DNA from: Brachyspira sp. SAP_772
Lineage (GTDB): Bacteria > Spirochaetota > Brachyspiria > Brachyspirales > Brachyspiraceae
NCBI RefSeq assembly: GCF_009755885.1
Contig: NZ_VYIX01000002.1
Span: 227,957-291,956 of the forward strand
Length of the DNA stretch: 64,000 nt
Direction: 5' to 3'
The notes beneath the pieces are model-generated. The model had not been told where the DNA came from, searched no databases, and was given only the letters and a program-made list of their open reading frames with translations. Of the stretch, positions 29,427 to 38,168 are shown piece after piece; position 1 is the first letter of the stretch, and every line of letters starts with the position of its first letter. Position numbers and translations under genes: made by a program.

Positions 29427-30152
29427 TTATTTTATAGCATCCTCTGGAAATATAGTATAAATTTCTGATAATTTCTGTAATACCTTTTGAACTTCTGTTG
29501 TACTATAAACAGCAAACACAGGTATATCTCCATTTATTAAATCAGAAATAGCTAAAAAAGAAGAAGTAAAAAATATTCTATAATCTCTTCTTGAAGAGCC
29601 CGGACCATTTCCTATATTATGATCATTTAATATATAAGCCTTATAACCAACATCTGTTTTATAATACCCAACTCTCACAGTTCTTGGTATATAATCACCA
29701 TAGTTTGGAAAATAAGCTCTATATTCATTTAATAATTCTCTGTAATATTCACCATTTTGTGGTATTAAAGAGTCATATATATTTAAAGCATAATCTTCTT
29801 CTTTAAACAAAGTAGGAGGATTATAAGTTCCATTTGTGTAATTATTATAATCATTATAATCTATAGTATCAGATATTTTATTTGCTTCAAAAGTTTCTTT
29901 TTTTTGATTATCTTGATATATGTTTATAATAATTTTTTCTTCACTTACATCAAAAGTTATTGTAGCATTATATATTTTAGCTTCGTTTGATGTAGTATTA
30001 ACTCCAAGCTCATAGCATAATATATTGCCATTATTTAAATATATCTTTCCATATTTGCTTGAATATGTTCCTTTATAGTTTGGACTATTTGGAGAAGAAC
30101 AAGATATTATTAGACAAAATATTAATACATGTATTATTTTTTTTATAAACAT
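29427..30152 (-). CDS. Putative lipoprotein
   Basis: 241 residues. Lipoprotein signal with lipobox IISC (Cys17), then SSPNSPNYKGTYSSKYGKIYLNNG, a pattern often seen at the start of small beta-barrel lipoproteins of this genome. No recognised domain. AGGATAA precedes the ATG. Function unknown. Confidence 0.78.
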   Translation of the reverse strand: MFIKKIIHVLIFCLIISCSSPNSPNYKGTYSSKYGKIYLNNGNILCYELGVNTTSNEAKIYNATITFDVSEEKIIINIYQDNQKKETFEANKISDTIDYNDYNNYTNGTYNPPTLFKEEDYALNIYDSLIPQNGEYYRELLNEYRAYFPNYGDYIPRTVRVGYYKTDVGYKAYILNDHNIGNGPGSSRRDYRIFFTSSFLAISDLINGDIPVFAVYSTTEVQKVLQKLSEIYTIFPEDAIK

Positions 30153-30305
30153 TATTTATCCTAATAATTTTTATAATATAAAAAATTATATAAATAAAAT
30201 ATATTATAATTAAAATAAAATATATATATTTTTTAATTTAAAAGTTTACATTATTTAATTTATATATATAATATAGTAAAAATAATTTATATTTTGGATA
30301 AATCT

Positions 30306-30896
30306 ATGAAAACTTCGAATAATAAATCTACTCTCAAGGTGAATAAGACAAAAAAAACATTAGAAGACGCTTTAGGTGCTCTACTTGAAGAAAAACCGTT
30401 TGAAGAAATTAGAGTAATAGATATATGTTCAAAAGCTAATATGCATAGAAGTACTTTTTATACTTATTTTAATGATAAATACGAACTTTTAAAATCAAAG
30501 TTAGATGAATATGAGGCAAAGTTTTTAGAAGATTTGCAGAGATATAAAATAGAAGATAAATTAAAAGATTTTCATATAGATATAATGATAAAGATATTAC
30601 AGTTCTTTTACTTAAACAGAAAATACTTAAAAATAATCTTTCAAAATGATAGAGATAATAGCATCATAAAAATCTTACAAAAATATTTAGAAGATTATGT
30701 TATAGAAGGTGTAAAGGATATGAAGCTTGCGAAGCCTGATAAGCCTTATTTCTTTAATGTGATAGCTGCTTTTTATTCTGGAGCTTTTATTACTGTTATT
30801 AGCGAGTGGATTTTAAATGATTGCAATATTAAACCTGAGGAACTTGCTGAGTGCATATCTGATATTATCATGCAAAGAATATTTGTATATGAATAA
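30306..30896 (+). CDS. TetR-family transcriptional regulator
   Basis: 196 residues from the ATG at 30306 (GGAT 9 nt upstream); a TTG four codons earlier is the alternative. The N-terminal HTH is clear: ALGALLEEKPFEEIRVIDICSKANMHRSTFYTYFNDKYELL. The C-terminal ligand domain is of the DhaS/TetR_C_33-like type (FFNVIAAFYSGAFITVISEWILND...). No obvious operator palindrome was found. The next gene starts about 115 bp downstream on the same strand, so targets are unknown. Confidence 0.88.
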   Translation: MKTSNNKSTLKVNKTKKTLEDALGALLEEKPFEEIRVIDICSKANMHRSTFYTYFNDKYELLKSKLDEYEAKFLEDLQRYKIEDKLKDFHIDIMIKILQFFYLNRKYLKIIFQNDRDNSIIKILQKYLEDYVIEGVKDMKLAKPDKPYFFNVIAAFYSGAFITVISEWILNDCNIKPEELAECISDIIMQRIFVYE

Positions 30897-31012
30897 ATTC
30901 TATATTTTTTAAGAAATAAGCAAATAATTTACGATAATATTTACATAATATTTTTACTTTTACTAATTTTATTTATTTTTAATTAGTATGAGTATATTAT
31001 GGAGTATGTATT

Positions 31013-31543
31013 ATGAGAAAAGTATTATTTTGTTTATTGTTCTCTATTAGTTTTTTTGGTTTATTGAATGCCCAGAATATCACAAAAGATAGTGATTATT
31101 CTAAGAATTGGGCAAGTTTTATTAACAGAAAAACTATAGATATGCAAGGGGCTTTATACGAAGGAATACCGGGAGGTAATTTAGTATTAGTTTCTGGAAG
31201 GACTCCTTTTTTATTGATAAAAGAATATCATTTTTTGGGTGCTAGATCAGATACTCAAGTTTATTATACACATCAAGTTCCTTTAAGTTATTTCTATCAA
31301 AGTGCTCCTAGTCTTGGAGTGGTATTAGTTGAAGGATATGCTTTAAATGGTTCTAAATTAACTAGATATATTAATTATATAGATAGTTATAAAGCAAAAT
31401 TAAAAAATTGGGAAGATAATAATATTGTATTAAGCAATGATATGAAGGTTGCAAAGCCAGATGCTAAGTGGACAGACTATCCTATACCTCAGCCTGAAGA
31501 TGTTAACTGGGCTGAAGGTGCTTATGCGGGAGAATTGTATTAA
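31013..31543 (+). CDS. Exported protein of unknown function (paralogue of next gene)
   Basis: 176 residues with a cleavable signal peptide (cleavage likely after LLNAQ). Mature protein is Tyr/Trp-rich, ending KWTDYPIPQPEDVNWAEGAYAGELY. That ending matches the downstream neighbour's, so the two are diverged tandem paralogues. GGAG precedes the ATG. No known domain. Confidence 0.75.
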   Translation: MRKVLFCLLFSISFFGLLNAQNITKDSDYSKNWASFINRKTIDMQGALYEGIPGGNLVLVSGRTPFLLIKEYHFLGARSDTQVYYTHQVPLSYFYQSAPSLGVVLVEGYALNGSKLTRYINYIDSYKAKLKNWEDNNIVLSNDMKVAKPDAKWTDYPIPQPEDVNWAEGAYAGELY

Positions 31544-31555
31544 GGTTTTAGCATA

Positions 31556-32077
31556 GTGCAATATGTATTTATTATAGCTGTAATAGTTGCTGTTACTACA
31601 GTTTTATTTTTTATTACTAACAATAGAGTTATATCTTATGATAGAGATTGGATTAAAACAATTAAAAAGAGAGTTGTAAATGGTGATAAAAAATATGTGT
31701 TTGAAGAGAATGGTGATATTGTTATAGATAATAAAAAAAAACTTACCATAATAAAAGCTAAAAATAATAAGATGGCTGTTTATAGCAATAGCGATTTTAT
31801 TAATAAGTTCATGCTTGTATTTTCTGCTTACACTTCTGTAAAAGTTACATTTATGGAAGGGTATATTGTAGATAATAATAAGCTTTATTATACTTATGCT
31901 TATAAGGCTTCATATTATAAAAAACTTAATAATTGGATGAAGAATAACGGAGTTTTTGAATCTAAAGAAGTTTGGGTGGCGAATAAAAAAGTTAATTGGA
32001 AAACATTTCCTGCTCCGAGAGAAAATGATATAAATTGGGAGAAAAAAGTTTTAATAGGGGATATTGTTAAAATATAA
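31556..32077 (+). CDS. Membrane-anchored paralogue of the upstream exported protein
   Basis: 173 residues starting at GTG (AAGG about 10 nt upstream, 12 bp after the previous stop). An N-terminal TM helix (YVFIIAVIVAVTTVLFFI) probably stays as an anchor instead of a cleaved signal. The C-terminal segment NWKTFPAPRENDINWEKKVLIGDI aligns with the upstream protein's end, as does the VTFMEGYIVDNNKLYYTYAYKASYYKKLNNW block. Function unknown. Confidence 0.72.
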   Translation: MQYVFIIAVIVAVTTVLFFITNNRVISYDRDWIKTIKKRVVNGDKKYVFEENGDIVIDNKKKLTIIKAKNNKMAVYSNSDFINKFMLVFSAYTSVKVTFMEGYIVDNNKLYYTYAYKASYYKKLNNWMKNNGVFESKEVWVANKKVNWKTFPAPRENDINWEKKVLIGDIVKI

Positions 32078-32163
32078 AAAAAATAAAACTTTTTTATTAT
32101 ATTGCTATAGCATTATTGTTAATAGTATTGTATAATAGTAAAAAATTATTTATGGATTTGTAT

Positions 32164-33357
32164 ATGAAATTAAGATTATCTAAAAGAGCATTGCAAGAAG
32201 ATTTTCAAGGCGATTTTGTTAAGATGATGTTAGAGGTTGCTGCGAAGGGTAATTTAATATCATTTGCAGGAGGACTTCCTAACCCTTCATCATTTCCAGT
32301 GGAAGCTGTGAAAGAGGCTTGTATTAAAGTATTATCAAACAATGGAACTGCTGCTTTACAGTATAACAGTGTTGATGGTTATTTGCCTTTAAGAGAGTTT
32401 ATAGCCAACAGGTATAAGAAGAGCGGAGTTAATGTTGAGGCTAGTGATATTGTTATTACAAATGGTTCTCAGCAGGCATTAGATATTATATCTTCAGTAT
32501 TAGTAGATGCGGGTGATAATATTATGCTTGAAGACCCTTCATATTTGGCAGCGTTGCAAACTTTCCACTTATATAACGCAAATATTCAAACAGTAAATCT
32601 TAGAGAAGATGGTGCTGATGTTGAAGAGGTTAAAAATGTAATAGAGAAATATAACCCTAAATTCTTCTATTCTATTTCTACTTTCCAAAATCCAACAGGT
32701 ATAACATATACTAATGAAGTTAGAGAAAAAATAGCTAATGTAGTAAAGAATAGCGATACTTTTTTAATAGAAGATAACCCTTATGGAGAATTGAGATTTA
32801 AGGGTGAACATCAAAATTCTTTTGGTAAATTATTGGGTGAACAGGCTATACTTCTTGGCACTTTCTCTAAAACAGTTGCTCCGGGTTTAAGATTAGGCTG
32901 GATTGCTTCAACTGTAAAAGAGCTTGTTACAAAGATGAAAGAGTATAAACAGCTTGTTGACATGCATACTAATATATTTTCTCAGATGGTTGTTGCTGAA
33001 TATTTAAAAGATAATGATTATGATGAGCATATAAAAACAATTATAGATTTATATGGCAAGCAATGTAATTGTATGCTTGAGTGTTTAGATAAATATATGC
33101 CTAAAGATGTACATTGGACACACCCTGAAGGCGGTATGTTTATATGGGCTACTTTACCTAAAGGTTTGGATGCAATAGAGTTGGGTAAGAGAGCAGCAGC
33201 GGCAGGAGTTGCAGTTACACCGGGAGAGCCTTTCTATGAGAGAAAGAGAGGAGAAGGTACTTTTAGATTAAACTATACTAACTCTTCTTTTGAGAATATA
33301 GACAAAGGTATATCAATACTTGGTAAAGTAATAGAAGATATGAAACAATCTCAATAA
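32164..33357 (+). CDS. PLP-dependent aminotransferase (class I/II, LysN/2-aminoadipate type)
   Basis: 397 residues. Fold-type I aminotransferase: substrate loop ISFAGGLPNPSSFP, cofactor region NGSQQALDII, FQNPTG, and the PLP lysine in LGTFSKTVAPGLRLGW. It lacks the N-terminal GntR domain of MocR regulators, so it is an enzyme resembling LysN or aromatic/branched-chain aminotransferases; substrate not determinable. I prefer the ATG at 32164 (GGAT upstream; protein begins MKLRLSKRA) over the upstream in-frame ATGs, which would add Tyr/Leu/Lys residues unlike the family. Confidence 0.9.
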   Translation: MKLRLSKRALQEDFQGDFVKMMLEVAAKGNLISFAGGLPNPSSFPVEAVKEACIKVLSNNGTAALQYNSVDGYLPLREFIANRYKKSGVNVEASDIVITNGSQQALDIISSVLVDAGDNIMLEDPSYLAALQTFHLYNANIQTVNLREDGADVEEVKNVIEKYNPKFFYSISTFQNPTGITYTNEVREKIANVVKNSDTFLIEDNPYGELRFKGEHQNSFGKLLGEQAILLGTFSKTVAPGLRLGWIASTVKELVTKMKEYKQLVDMHTNIFSQMVVAEYLKDNDYDEHIKTIIDLYGKQCNCMLECLDKYMPKDVHWTHPEGGMFIWATLPKGLDAIELGKRAAAAGVAVTPGEPFYERKRGEGTFRLNYTNSSFENIDKGISILGKVIEDMKQSQ

Positions 33358-33385
33358 TTTTCCTTATTATTATAATATATTTTAA

Positions 33386-33411
33386 GGGCGGCTGTGAAGC
33401 CGCCTGTTTTG
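33386..33411 (+). terminator. Rho-independent terminator of the aminotransferase gene
   Basis: GGGCGGCT-GTGA-AGCCGCC stem followed by TGTTTTG, 29 bp past the stop codon. Confidence 0.78.
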
Positions 33412-33414
33412 CTT

Positions 33415-34215
33415 TGACACTCATAGTTTTTTATTTATATAAAAGAATCAAAAGAACTTTATTTATTTAGCCTAAAATACAAGTATTATTTTATATTAAT
33501 ACATATTCCAACATATAAAGTGCACTTTTCGCGAAGCGTACCCGGAGGGTAAAAACTTTTTGCGGCGGGAAAAAGTTGAATAAAAATCATATAACAAAAT
33601 ATAGTTATTTTAGAATATTTAAGTTTTTATTTGTGGGGACTAGTCCCCACGCCCCTACTTCTTTTGCCGATAGGCACCTACTCGGTATTGGTATAAAAGA
33701 AGCAAAAGAACTGCATTTAATAAAATATAGCTTTTATGCATAGACGAAGACATAGATATTATTTTATATATTCCAAAGCTATAAAGCTAAAACATTTGCA
33801 CTTTTTGCAACTTTTTGCGGCGGGAAAAAGTTGAATAAAAAAAATCATATAACAAAATAAGTTATTTTAGAATACATTGATTTTAGTTGGTCAGAAAATA
33901 TTTTTTAAGTTTTTTATTCTCGAGGGCTAGCCCCCGTACCCCCACTTCTTTTGGTGGCCCAAAGAAGCAAAAGGACTGCATTTTTTTAGCCTAAAATATA
34001 TATATTATATTTTATTCATACATATTCAAAATATGCAAAGCTAAAACACTTGCGTTTTTTGCAACTTTTTGACGAAGTCCGCACCGCGAGAGCGACAAAA
34101 AAGTTGATAGAAACTATTTTAATAAATACTAAAAATTTTTAACTCCTTTATTTTAGTTATTTTCATGGCTTTGCCATTAACGAAGTCCGTACTGCGACTA
34201 TAAGAAGTGCATATG
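33415..34215. repeat. Family 2 repeat array (about three 300-bp units)
   Basis: Fills the 970-bp gap before the acetyltransferase gene. Each unit runs hairpin 1 (GTGGGGACTAGTCCCCAC, 33633-33650; CGAGGGCTAGCCCCCG, 33921-33936), hairpin 2 (TTCTTTT ... AAAAGAA with variable loop) and hairpin 3 (CAACTTTTT ... AAAAAGTTG at 33554-33577, 33808-33833 and 34062-34106). Loops differ: GCGGCGGG in two, GACGAAGTCCGCACCGCGAG in the third. ATCATATAACAAAATA recurs after the first two hairpin 3 copies. No ORF is credible. Confidence 0.82.
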
Positions 34216-34325
34216 TGTTAGAGTTATATAGAAAGTTGAAAAGCAGTTAAAAGTTATATATAATTTATTAATAAAATAGTTTTATAAAATATATACAAAT
34301 ATAATATTAAATAGGAATTAATAAA

Positions 34326-34919
34326 ATGAATGAATTCGAAAAAATGATTAATGGACTTGAATATAAAAGTAGTGAAAAAGATTTGGAGGAGATGAGAAAT
34401 AAGGCTAAAGATTTATGTTTGGATTATAATTTATTAAAGTCTAATCAATTAAAAGAAAAAGAAAATATTATTAAAAAATTATTTGGAAAAATAGGTGAAA
34501 ATTTTGGAATTACTGCTCCGTTTTATTGTGATTATGGATTTAATATAGAGGCTGGGGATAATATTTATATTAATTATAACTGTGTAATATTAGATTGTGC
34601 TAAGGTTAAATTTGGCAATAATGTATTTATAGCTCCAAACTGCGGTTTTTATACAGCTGGGCACCCTGTAGATATAGAGAGAAGAAATAGTTATATAGAA
34701 TATGCTTATCCTATATCAATAGGCAATGATGTATGGATTGGTGCTAATACAATAGTTTTAGGCGGAGTAAAAATAGGCAATGGTTGTGTTATTGGTGCTG
34801 GAAGCGTTGTTGTAAAAGATATACCTGATAATGTTATTGCTTTTGGAAATCCTTGCAAAGTTATTAGAGATATAACCGATGAAGATAAAAAGAAATGTTT
34901 AGATTGGAATAGAAAATAA
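34326..34919 (+). CDS. Maltose O-acetyltransferase-like left-handed beta-helix acetyltransferase
   Basis: 197 residues. N-terminal Mac domain (EKMINGLEYKSSEKDLEEMRNKAKDL) followed by hexapeptide repeats of the LbH fold, with catalytic His in FYTAGHPVD and the ending VIAFGNPCKVIRDI typical of Maa/LacA/NodL proteins. It transfers acetyl from acetyl-CoA to a sugar or similar hydroxyl; substrate uncertain. AGGAATT precedes the ATG. A second, diverged Maa-type gene is at 40712-41278. Flanked on both sides by family 2 repeats. Confidence 0.9.
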   Translation: MNEFEKMINGLEYKSSEKDLEEMRNKAKDLCLDYNLLKSNQLKEKENIIKKLFGKIGENFGITAPFYCDYGFNIEAGDNIYINYNCVILDCAKVKFGNNVFIAPNCGFYTAGHPVDIERRNSYIEYAYPISIGNDVWIGANTIVLGGVKIGNGCVIGAGSVVVKDIPDNVIAFGNPCKVIRDITDEDKKKCLDWNRK

Positions 34920-34982
34920 TTGTTTTACTATGTACTAAAAATTTTTAAATCTGTCAAAAATATTTTTATGTTTTTTTATTCT

Positions 34983-35340
34983 CGGGGGCTAGCCCCCGCA
35001 CCCCAGTTCTTTTGCCGATAGGCACCTACTCGGTATTGGTATAAAAGAAGCAAAATAACTGCATTTTTATTATAAATGCTATAATTTAATTGTACATTAA
35101 AATGCACTCCCCCGCACGACTAAGAAGTTATAATTAAAGCATAGCATTATCGTGCAGAAAACTCATATGGCGAACACTTCAAAGAAAAAAATAATTGTGA
35201 ATAAAAAAGCACTCCTCCGCACGCGTAGAAGGTTATGATTAAAACAGAGTATTGTCGTGCGGCAAGCCACCGACCGTAGGGAGTGCACAGCTAGGCTAGT
35301 AGTGGTACAGCTCGTACGCGGGAAAAAGAACAACAAAAAA
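34983..35340. repeat. Family 2 repeat, inverted copy of 21650-21905 plus an extra tandem unit
   Basis: Starts with the perfect palindrome CGGGGGCTAGCCCCCG (34983-34998), then TTCTTTTGCCGATAGGCACC ... ATAAAAGAAGC. A CCGCACG ... CGTGCAG unit (about 35112-35158) follows, then a second diverged unit CCGCACGCGTAG ... GTCGTGCGGC (35216-35265), and the end GGTACAGCTCGTACGCGGGA. Apart from the extra unit and small indels this is the reverse complement of 21650-21855. Short ORFs inside it are spurious. Confidence 0.82.
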
Positions 35341-35417
35341 AGTCCTAAAAAATTGCTAAAGCCTTTTTTTATTAAACCGACACTTAACATAAGTATTATT
35401 TTATTAGGATTATAATT

Positions 35418-35846
35418 ATGAGCATGTTTGCAGATACAACTTATGCCAAAACTATGACTATCGCAAAAAAGCTATTAAATGTTTATGGGCTTAGAGCAGA
35501 AGTGATAGCAGACAATATAGCTAATGTTTCTACACCAAATTTCAAAAGAAGCGATGTTACTTTTGAATATCAATTAGCAAGAGCTTTGGATAGTGAGAAA
35601 TATGACGGCATGGAAGCAAAAAGAACAGACCCAAGACATTTTCCTTTTAATATGCCTATGGATTATAAAGAAGTATCTCCTACTATTACAGTAGATTATG
35701 ATACCAACTACAGAAACGATAAAAATAATGTTGATATAGATAAAGAAATGGCTGAGGAAGCTAAAAACACTTTACGCTATCAAATGTTTTCACAAATAGT
35801 AAATGCTCAATATAGAGACATTAGAAGAATGATAGGCAATGCTTAA
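35418..35846 (+). CDS. flgB: Flagellar basal-body rod protein FlgB
   Basis: Proximal rod subunit of the periplasmic flagellum. 142 residues with the rod signature ADNIANVSTPNFKRSDVTFE (about 35-54) and the C-terminal helix (MFSQIVNAQYRDIRRMI) that pairs with it. AGGATTATAATT precedes the ATG. First gene of flgB-flgC-fliE, spaced 30 and 32 bp. Confidence 0.96.
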   Translation: MSMFADTTYAKTMTIAKKLLNVYGLRAEVIADNIANVSTPNFKRSDVTFEYQLARALDSEKYDGMEAKRTDPRHFPFNMPMDYKEVSPTITVDYDTNYRNDKNNVDIDKEMAEEAKNTLRYQMFSQIVNAQYRDIRRMIGNA

Positions 35847-35876
35847 AAATTGTTAATCATTTGAAGGAGTGAGTAA

Positions 35877-36338
35877 ATGGGAATATTTTCAATAATTAAT
35901 ACATCTGGAAGCGGATTAACTGCTCAAAGAACAAGACTTGATGTAATAGCAGACAACATAGCTAATGTTAATACAACACGCACTACAGAGGGCGGAGCTT
36001 TTAGAAGAAGCAGAGTAGTATTTAAGCCAAGAGATGACGGCAACAAATATAGAACTCCTTTTTTACCTGATGCTTTACAGCCTAATGTTGGTACTGGGGT
36101 GAGAGTATTCAGCATAGAAAAAGATATGGAAACTGCAACAAGATTTGTTTATGACCCTTCACACCCTGATGCTATTAAATATGGAGAGAAGGCTGGATAT
36201 GTAGAGATGCCTAATGTTAATCCTGTTACAGAGATGGTTGATATGATGGAAGCTTCTAGGGCTTATGAGGCTAACTCTACTATGATTCAATCGGCTAAAA
36301 CTATGTTTGGAAGTGCTTTGAATATTATTAGATATTAA
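35877..36338 (+). CDS. flgC: Flagellar basal-body rod protein FlgC
   Basis: Proximal rod subunit. 153 residues with DVIADNIANVNTTRT near the N-terminus and the C-terminal NPVTEMVDMMEASRAYEANSTM helix characteristic of FlgC. GAAGGAGTGAGTAA precedes the ATG, the strongest ribosome site of the three genes. Confidence 0.96.
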   Translation: MGIFSIINTSGSGLTAQRTRLDVIADNIANVNTTRTTEGGAFRRSRVVFKPRDDGNKYRTPFLPDALQPNVGTGVRVFSIEKDMETATRFVYDPSHPDAIKYGEKAGYVEMPNVNPVTEMVDMMEASRAYEANSTMIQSAKTMFGSALNIIRY

Positions 36339-36370
36339 TTATTAAATATATATTTGTTAAGGATATTTTT

Positions 36371-36730
36371 ATGGATATTAACAGTGTAATGAGTGCTTAT
36401 TCTAAAACAGGTAATGTTGGTGATAATTATGGATTTGTATTAAAGACTACAGACCCTCGTCATTATGGACCAGCTCAAATGTTGAGAAGAAGTTCTAACA
36501 ATGATTTGATAAGCAATTTTGGTACTATGCTTAGCGATGCAATAGAATCTGTTAATCAGAAGCAAGTTGATAAGGATAATATTATAGTTCAAGCTGGAAT
36601 TAGACCTGATCAGGTTGATGTTTCTGATGTAATGAACGCTATTGCTGAGGCTGAATTATCACTCAGTTTTACTAAGGCAGTAGTTGATAGAGCTGTAAGA
36701 GCTTATCAGGAAGTAACTTCATATAGATAA
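36371..36730 (+). CDS. fliE: Flagellar hook-basal body protein FliE
   Basis: Connects the MS ring to the rod. 119 residues; the C-terminal FliE motif is clear (ISNFGTMLSDAIESVNQKQ..., VSDVMNAIAEAELSLSFTKAVVDRAVRAYQEV). AAGGATATT precedes the ATG. Usually followed by fliF; here the next gene is a membrane protein of unknown function, so the operon continues differently or ends. Confidence 0.95.
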   Translation: MDINSVMSAYSKTGNVGDNYGFVLKTTDPRHYGPAQMLRRSSNNDLISNFGTMLSDAIESVNQKQVDKDNIIVQAGIRPDQVDVSDVMNAIAEAELSLSFTKAVVDRAVRAYQEVTSYR

Positions 36731-36750
36731 TTTTTTTAATTAAACAAATA

Positions 36751-37521
36751 ATGGAAAAAAAGTTCTCCTTCAAAAAAGAGTTATTAAGGGCAAGCGTTTA
36801 TGGTTTAATCGCCATAGCGTTTGCCAACTTAATATTCTTATCTATTTATAACAACAATAAAATATATATCACTATAATTTTAATAGCATTAGAAATAATA
36901 ACAATAATTTTTGCTTATTTAAATATATCAAACATCAACAAAAGATATTTAAACTTTATTAGATACAATTCAATATTAGAACATAATTTAAAAACAACAG
37001 TTACAAAAGAGCATATCATAGAAAGACTTAAATATTTTGGCTATAGTATGTATTCTATAAACTCTTCTAGGGTTTTTATTAATATAGATGTTGTAAAAAA
37101 TAAAAAGTCTATAACAATATATGCCTATTATTTTTTGCTTTTGGATATAGATAAAGATACAGAAGCAGTGCTTACAACTGTAAAAAATGAATTAAATGAA
37201 ATATTGGATTTATATATAGATGACAATCAAAAACTATTTAAAACAGAAAATGAAAAACAAAAAATATTAAAAGCAAAACTCTATAATCATGCTGTATTTA
37301 TTTTCTTTGGAGATAATGTTTCTGAGAGAATAATTAATATATCTAAAGAAGGCTACACTAAAGAAAAACTTCTTAATTCTAATGCACAAATATTTTCAGT
37401 TTCTTATATACCTTCAGAAAATAAATTGTATTATGCAGAGAAAGTAGAAGATGTTGTAACAATTCAAAAGTTTCCAAAGCAGGATTTTGTTTATATAATA
37501 AAAGATATATTTTCTTTATAA
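36751..37521 (+). CDS. Two-helix membrane protein of unknown function
   Basis: 256 residues. Two TM helices (about 15-30 and 36-57) then a cytoplasmic mixed alpha/beta domain of about 190 residues without a recognised motif. It starts 20 bp after fliE without a clear Shine-Dalgarno, and the ankyrin gene follows within 15 bp, so the pair is probably read with the flagellar operon. Function unknown. Confidence 0.7.
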   Translation: MEKKFSFKKELLRASVYGLIAIAFANLIFLSIYNNNKIYITIILIALEIITIIFAYLNISNINKRYLNFIRYNSILEHNLKTTVTKEHIIERLKYFGYSMYSINSSRVFINIDVVKNKKSITIYAYYFLLLDIDKDTEAVLTTVKNELNEILDLYIDDNQKLFKTENEKQKILKAKLYNHAVFIFFGDNVSERIINISKEGYTKEKLLNSNAQIFSVSYIPSENKLYYAEKVEDVVTIQKFPKQDFVYIIKDIFSL

Positions 37522-37536
37522 TATTTGGATAATATA

Positions 37537-38073
37537 ATGAAAAATAAAAAGAGAGTTAAACGAAATAAAAAAACATATTATTATATAGGCACTATAATTT
37601 TAATAGCTGTGTTATGTTATTTACTATTTATGTTTTATAATTTAAAAAACTCTTCTTTCGATATAAACAAAAAAGATAATGGGGGTCTTACTATTTTGAT
37701 GCATCTTTTATCTGATAATAATTCAAACAAAAACGAAATAAAAAAGATAATATTAGACAACAGAAAAAAAATTGATTATACATTAAAAGATAATAACGGC
37801 AGAAATATTTTGATGTATGCTGTGTTTTATGGGGATACTGACATTATAAAAGACATTGCAAACAAAATTGATAATATAAACGATATAGACAATGACGGAA
37901 GAACAGCTTTGCATTTAGCAGCACAATATGGAAAGTATGAAGCTGTAGTATCGCTTGTAGAGTTAGGGGCAGACATTAATATTAAAGACAATCTTTCATT
38001 AACCTCAATAGACATAGCAGAGTTTGAAGGTTTTGAAGATATATACAATTATTTACAAAGCAAAGCAAATTAG
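37537..38073 (+). CDS. Membrane-anchored ankyrin-repeat protein
   Basis: 178 residues from ATG 37537 (GGAT upstream; an earlier TTG is the alternative). A Lys/Arg-rich N-terminus and one TM helix (about 17-36) precede about three ankyrin repeats: DNNGRNILMYAVFYGDTDII, DNDGRTALHLAAQYGKYEAV and a partial last one. Probably a protein-protein binding module facing the periplasm. Confidence 0.8.
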   Translation: MKNKKRVKRNKKTYYYIGTIILIAVLCYLLFMFYNLKNSSFDINKKDNGGLTILMHLLSDNNSNKNEIKKIILDNRKKIDYTLKDNNGRNILMYAVFYGDTDIIKDIANKIDNINDIDNDGRTALHLAAQYGKYEAVVSLVELGADINIKDNLSLTSIDIAEFEGFEDIYNYLQSKAN

Positions 38074-38168
38074 TTTTATTATTCTTAATTATTAAAAATT
38101 AAATATATAATTATTTACAAAAACTTATATAATCTATAATAAAAAATTATTTCTCAAGGTTTTAAATT

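Noticed and set aside
35163-35390. 75-codon ORF in the 35 kb repeat
   Set aside because: Same reason: made of repeat modules on the minus strand, not protein-like.
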